Below are positions 40,043 to 43,389 of a stretch of DNA of 43,389 nucleotides, one piece after another; the first letter of the stretch is position 1; each line of letters starts with the position of its first letter. The notes beneath the pieces are model-generated. The model was not told the origin of the DNA, searched no databases, and saw only the letters and a list, made by a program, of their open reading frames with translations. The position numbers and the translations under genes were made by a program. The stretch is from Verrucomicrobiota bacterium (lineage in GTDB: Bacteria > Verrucomicrobiota > Verrucomicrobiia > Verrucomicrobiales > DEV007), in contig DAOUQC010000037.1 of NCBI GenBank assembly GCA_030625775.1, positions 1-43,389 of the forward strand. The letters run 5' to 3'.

Positions 40043-41947
40043 ATGGAAGAGGCTTCCGGTGATTCTAGTATATTGTGGACCTTTGCAGCCTACATGGCGG
40101 CAGTGTTTTTTCTGGCTTGGCTCTCAGGACGTGGGGAGAAAAAAGAGGGTTTTGTGTCCGAATATTTTCTTGGCAGTCGGGGTTTCGGGGTATGGGCACT
40201 GGCTCTGACCTTTGCAGCGACGAGTGCTTCGGGTGGCAGCTTTATGGGCTTTCCCGCGCGGATTTATACCCATGGCTGGGTGGTGGGATTGTGGATTGCC
40301 GGTTACATGACTGTTCCTCTGGTGGCGATGGCTTTGATAGGTAAACGCCTGAACCAGGTCGCCCGACGGGCGAATGCTCTGACCGTGCCCGAAGTGATGC
40401 GAGAGAGATTCAATAACAAAGGTGTGGGCCTAGTAGGCACTCTGATCATCGTGATTTTCCTCTTTGCTTATCTGCTGGCGCAATTCAAGGCGGGTAGTTT
40501 GATCATGAGTACTCTGTTGAAGGATGTGCCGCTTTTCAAGGCATCGGTATCCTGGGCAGATGGAGCCTTTAGTGGGATACCGCTCTTGGGTCAGGCGGAT
40601 GCGGATTACGCTTTGTGCCTGCTGATCTTCGGCATTGCTGTGATTGCTTACGTGTCCTACGGCGGGTTCCGTGCGGTGGTGTGGACGGATGTGATGCAAG
40701 GCATCGTCATGGCTTTCGGGGTTTTGCTTTTACTGGGCTTGGCATTGTATCAAGTGGGAGGAATAAAAAAAGCGACCTTGGCATTGGCTGAAATGACGCC
40801 TCCGGAGCACTTGACCGCGGTCCTGGAATTGAAGGAAGAGGCTGCGGAGTCCGTTGAAATTAATAAGGGAACCTGGATCGAAACCAAATCGGCAGATGGT
40901 GAAAAAGGTATTTACCGGATGAAAACCCGGGGGGTGATCGAGCCTGGAAAGAGTGCCAGCAACGAGGTGGAAATGATCCGCATCACCACTCCGGCGGAGA
41001 TTGAAAAACTCAAGGGGCATTCGGTGTCAGAACTGGTGAGCGTTAAAGTCATCGAGACCACGCGCTATGCGAGTGGTGCCGGAGAGAAGGGCGTATATGT
41101 GAGAGCCCCGGGACCTGACTTGAAAGAAGCCGCGGGGTTTCTGGCGATTGGCATGGCTTTCTCTTTGTTCATTCTCTGGCCTTTCGGCGGGGTCGGTCAG
41201 CCGAGTAACCAGGTCAGGATGATGATTTTTGATCACACCCATGTCTTGCGTCGCGCGATGGTGTCGGTGGCGTTTTATTTTGGTTTTATCTATATTGCGC
41301 TGGTGCTGGTTTTTGTCTGCGCCCGGGTGTTGATGCCGGGAATGGAAATCGAACCCGATAGCGTGATGCCGGAGTTTTCAACTTTTACAACCGCGGTGGC
41401 CGGGGTGCCGTGGCTGGCTGGCCTGGTGGTGGCCGCCCCATTTGCAGCGGTGATGTCCAGTGTGGACAGTTTTCTGCTGGTGATTTCTTCGTCTCTGGTC
41501 AGGGATGTTTATCAGCGGAATATTAATCCGGATGCTTCTGATAAAACTTTGCAAAAAATGAGCTGGGGGGTGACGGGTGGTGTGGGCATTCTGGCCATTC
41601 TGGCGGCCTTGAATCCTCCGGAGTATTTGCAGGATTTGATTATTTCAGCGAGTGAGGGCCTGGCGTCGAGTTTCATGATGCCGATGATTCTGGCGCTCTA
41701 TTGGCAGCGGATGACGGGAGCAGGTGCAATCGCCGGGATGATTGGTGGTACAGGTATGCATTTGGTGCTGAATGTGATCGGCTATTTGGATACCGGTGGT
41801 TTCCATGCTTATGAGCCTCTGGGAGTGATGCCTCTGTTCTGGGATGTCATCGCGGCAACGATATTGACCGTCGGGGTGTCATTGATGAGCGCGCCACCGG
41901 AACGAGCACTGGTAGTGAAGTTTTTCGGCAAGCGCGGTGCAGAGTAA
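40043..41947 (+). CDS. Sodium:solute symporter family protein with large soluble insertion
   Basis: A 634-residue SSS-type secondary transporter. The family core is clear: YFLGSRGFGVWALALTFAATSASGGSFMGFPARIYTHGW (about 43-81), ANALTVPEVMRERF (about 110-123), AYVSYGGFRAVVWTDVMQGIVM (about 205-226, the 'GG..AVv.TD..Q' signature), GVGQPSNQVRMM, and APFAAVMSSVDSFLLVISSSLVRDVY (about 470-495). Between 'MTPPEHL' and 'GFLAIGMAFSLF' (about 250-360) there is a charged soluble stretch of roughly 100 residues that typical members lack (normal length about 480-550). Context with dipeptidase and amino-acid enzymes suggests peptides or amino acids as substrate; PanF-like pairing with DUF997 suggests pantothenate-type carboxylates as the alternative. 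Confidence 0.9.
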   Translation: MEEASGDSSILWTFAAYMAAVFFLAWLSGRGEKKEGFVSEYFLGSRGFGVWALALTFAATSASGGSFMGFPARIYTHGWVVGLWIAGYMTVPLVAMALIGKRLNQVARRANALTVPEVMRERFNNKGVGLVGTLIIVIFLFAYLLAQFKAGSLIMSTLLKDVPLFKASVSWADGAFSGIPLLGQADADYALCLLIFGIAVIAYVSYGGFRAVVWTDVMQGIVMAFGVLLLLGLALYQVGGIKKATLALAEMTPPEHLTAVLELKEEAAESVEINKGTWIETKSADGEKGIYRMKTRGVIEPGKSASNEVEMIRITTPAEIEKLKGHSVSELVSVKVIETTRYASGAGEKGVYVRAPGPDLKEAAGFLAIGMAFSLFILWPFGGVGQPSNQVRMMIFDHTHVLRRAMVSVAFYFGFIYIALVLVFVCARVLMPGMEIEPDSVMPEFSTFTTAVAGVPWLAGLVVAAPFAAVMSSVDSFLLVISSSLVRDVYQRNINPDASDKTLQKMSWGVTGGVGILAILAALNPPEYLQDLIISASEGLASSFMMPMILALYWQRMTGAGAIAGMIGGTGMHLVLNVIGYLDTGGFHAYEPLGVMPLFWDVIAATILTVGVSLMSAPPERALVVKFFGKRGAE

Positions 41948-42001
41948 AAATTTTAAATAGTGAATTGTTGGAAGGGGTGAAATTTCCCCTGACATATCTC
42001 A

Positions 42002-43389
42002 ATGACAAAACTGAAATTTTCGGACACACCAGCGAAATCTGAATACGATGCCGTGGTGGTGGGTTCGGGGCCGAATGGTCTTGCGGCTGCGATTGAACTG
42101 GCACGGCAGGATTGGAAGGTGTTGGTGGTGGAGGGGCAGGCGACGCCGGGAGGTGGCGCGCGATCTGATGAAGGAACGTTGCCGGGATTTGTCCACGATG
42201 TGTGTTCGGCGGTGCATCCCATGGGTGTCTGTTCGCCCTTCATGAAGTCACTGTCCTTGGAAAAATTTGGCCTGGAATGGAAACATCCTGAGTATCCTCT
42301 GGCGCACCCGCTCGATGATGGGCAGGCGGCAATCATGGAGCGATCAGTGAGCGCGACAGCCGAGCGACTTAGCGCGGCGGATGGCAGAGCCTACCGCCGA
42401 TTATATGAACCACTGGTGCGTGATGCGGAGGGATTGTTCGAGGATATGTTGGGGCCGATGTTGAGTTTGCCCAAACATCTTTTGGCGACGGTGCAGTTTG
42501 GGATGCGGGCTTTGCCGTCCTCCCTGAGTCTGGCTCGTGCCTGTTTCCAAAATGAACCCGCACGGGCAATGCTGGCAGGGCATGCGGCGCATTCGGTTTT
42601 GCCGCTGGATCGTTCTCCATCGGCGGCGGTGGGATTGATGTTGGCAGTGGCGGGTCATGCCGCAGGCTGGCCGGTGGCGAAGGGCGGCACGGGAAAAATA
42701 ACCGAGGCGATGGTGCGGTATTTGCAATCGATGGGTGGGGAAGTGGTGTGTGCTTGGAGAATCGAAACGATAGAGGAATTGCCCAGGGCACGGGCCTACT
42801 TTTTTGATATCGGTCCGGCGGATCTGGTGAAAATTGCAGGACAACATTTGCCGGAAGGGTATCGCAGAAAACTGAAATCTTATCGTTACGGACCCGGTGT
42901 ATTTAAAATCGACTATGCTTTGAGCGATGCGATTCCATGGCGAAATGAAGATTGTCGCAAAGCGGCGACGGTTCATGTGGGGGGCTGGATCGATGAAATC
43001 GTTGAATCGGAAAAAGCCTGTTGGCAGGACAGATATGCAGAAAAGCCTTTTGTGTTACTGGCACAGGCGAGCGTCTGCGATGATACACGGGCGCCAAAGG
43101 GGAAACATACGGGCTGGGCGTATTGTCATGTACCAAATGGTTCGGATGAGGACATGACCGAGGCGATTGAGAATCAGATCGAGCGTTTTGCTCCGGGCTT
43201 CAGGGACTGTGTGTTGCAGCGGCGGGTGATGTCTTGTGCAAAATACGAATCATACAATCCGAACCTGGTAGGTGGTGATGTGACAGGTGGGGTGAACGAC
43301 TGGGCACAACTCCTGTCGCGCCCGGCCTTGCGCTTGGATCCTTACACGACCCCGGCGAAGGATATATTTATCTGTTCGGCCTCAACGCC
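42002..43389 (+). CDS. FAD-dependent oxidoreductase, phytoene-desaturase-like (3' end outside window)
   Basis: The frame from the ATG at 42002 is open to the last base, so the gene continues to the right; 462 residues are visible. The N-terminus has the dinucleotide-binding motif YDAVVVGSGPNGLAAAIELA followed by VLVVEGQATPGGGARSDEGT (about 15-60; the GxGxxG and 'E......GG..R' elements of the phytoene desaturase/amine-oxidase superfamily). Later stretches (AKGGTGKITEAMVRYLQSMGGEVV, about 224-247) match the region where these enzymes bind FAD in 'GG...l..al......G'. The near-C-terminal NPNLVGGDVTGGVND then RPALRLDPYTTP matches the FAD-lid of NAD(P)/FAD-dependent oxidoreductases of this group. 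The substrate is unknown. It starts 54 bases after the symporter. Confidence 0.88.
   Translation, partial: MTKLKFSDTPAKSEYDAVVVGSGPNGLAAAIELARQDWKVLVVEGQATPGGGARSDEGTLPGFVHDVCSAVHPMGVCSPFMKSLSLEKFGLEWKHPEYPLAHPLDDGQAAIMERSVSATAERLSAADGRAYRRLYEPLVRDAEGLFEDMLGPMLSLPKHLLATVQFGMRALPSSLSLARACFQNEPARAMLAGHAAHSVLPLDRSPSAAVGLMLAVAGHAAGWPVAKGGTGKITEAMVRYLQSMGGEVVCAWRIETIEELPRARAYFFDIGPADLVKIAGQHLPEGYRRKLKSYRYGPGVFKIDYALSDAIPWRNEDCRKAATVHVGGWIDEIVESEKACWQDRYAEKPFVLLAQASVCDDTRAPKGKHTGWAYCHVPNGSDEDMTEAIENQIERFAPGFRDCVLQRRVMSCAKYESYNPNLVGGDVTGGVNDWAQLLSRPALRLDPYTTPAKDIFICSAST

Noticed and set aside
1-43389. CRISPR arrays, tRNA or rRNA genes
   Set aside because: No regularly spaced repeats, cloverleaf candidates or rRNA core sequences were seen on reading both strands.

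Overview
The window looks like a chromosomal stretch of a Gram-negative marine or freshwater bacterium of the Planctomycetes-Verrucomicrobia-Chlamydiae group, most likely Verrucomicrobiota (an Opitutae-like lineage). This is inference from gene content: a planctomycete-type cytochrome c domain joined to an SHD1-like domain, neutral-ceramidase-like and DUF2092 proteins, many small lipoproteins, an intergenic repeat made of three successive hairpins, and a small 'xxGTWWxHFT...RVRVSLKT' protein of the kind I associate with Verrucomicrobia. No rRNA, tRNA, CRISPR array or transposase was seen.

Layout. 1-2352 is the 3' part of pyruvate carboxylase. 2488-5272 holds a porin-like barrel, a DUF2490 protein and a lipoprotein alpha-carbonic anhydrase. 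5344-9112 is a mosaic: a sulfotransferase gene, then a Tat-exported vanadium haloperoxidase and an outer-membrane protein, then a second, broken copy of the sulfotransferase 3' end and its downstream flank. 9218-15106 is an RND efflux system (adaptor, permease, TolC). 15206-21439 holds a hypothetical protein, diacylglycerol kinase, an isolated eboA-eboB pair, a phosphodiester glycosidase between two copies of a hairpin repeat, a one-haem cytochrome-domain protein and a ceramidase-like protein. 21607-28792 has a GNAT protein, a DUF2089 regulator, a zinc metallopeptidase, two divergent SCO copper chaperones, a DUF2092 lipoprotein, a Kef-type antiporter and a small lipoprotein.

28821-29408 contains the most striking non-coding element: a promoter, an RNA with the conserved core of the SAM-I/SAM-IV riboswitch clan, and a strong intrinsic terminator, placed in front of a 93-residue protein with no evident link to methionine metabolism. 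After this come PPK2 polyphosphate kinase, an ornithine-cyclodeaminase-family protein, a GYF/AIM24 fusion, DUF4404, a universal stress protein, and a peptidase-like exported protein translationally overlapped by a 57-residue membrane protein.

35917-41947 reads as a peptide or D-amino-acid utilisation cluster: SDR dehydrogenase, RidA, D-threonine-aldolase-family PLP enzyme, M19 dipeptidase, a DUF997-like small membrane protein and a sodium:solute symporter with an unusual soluble insertion. A phytoene-desaturase-like FAD enzyme runs off the right edge.

All calls come from reading the sequence and from family knowledge; no database search was run, and identities quoted for repeats are hand counts.
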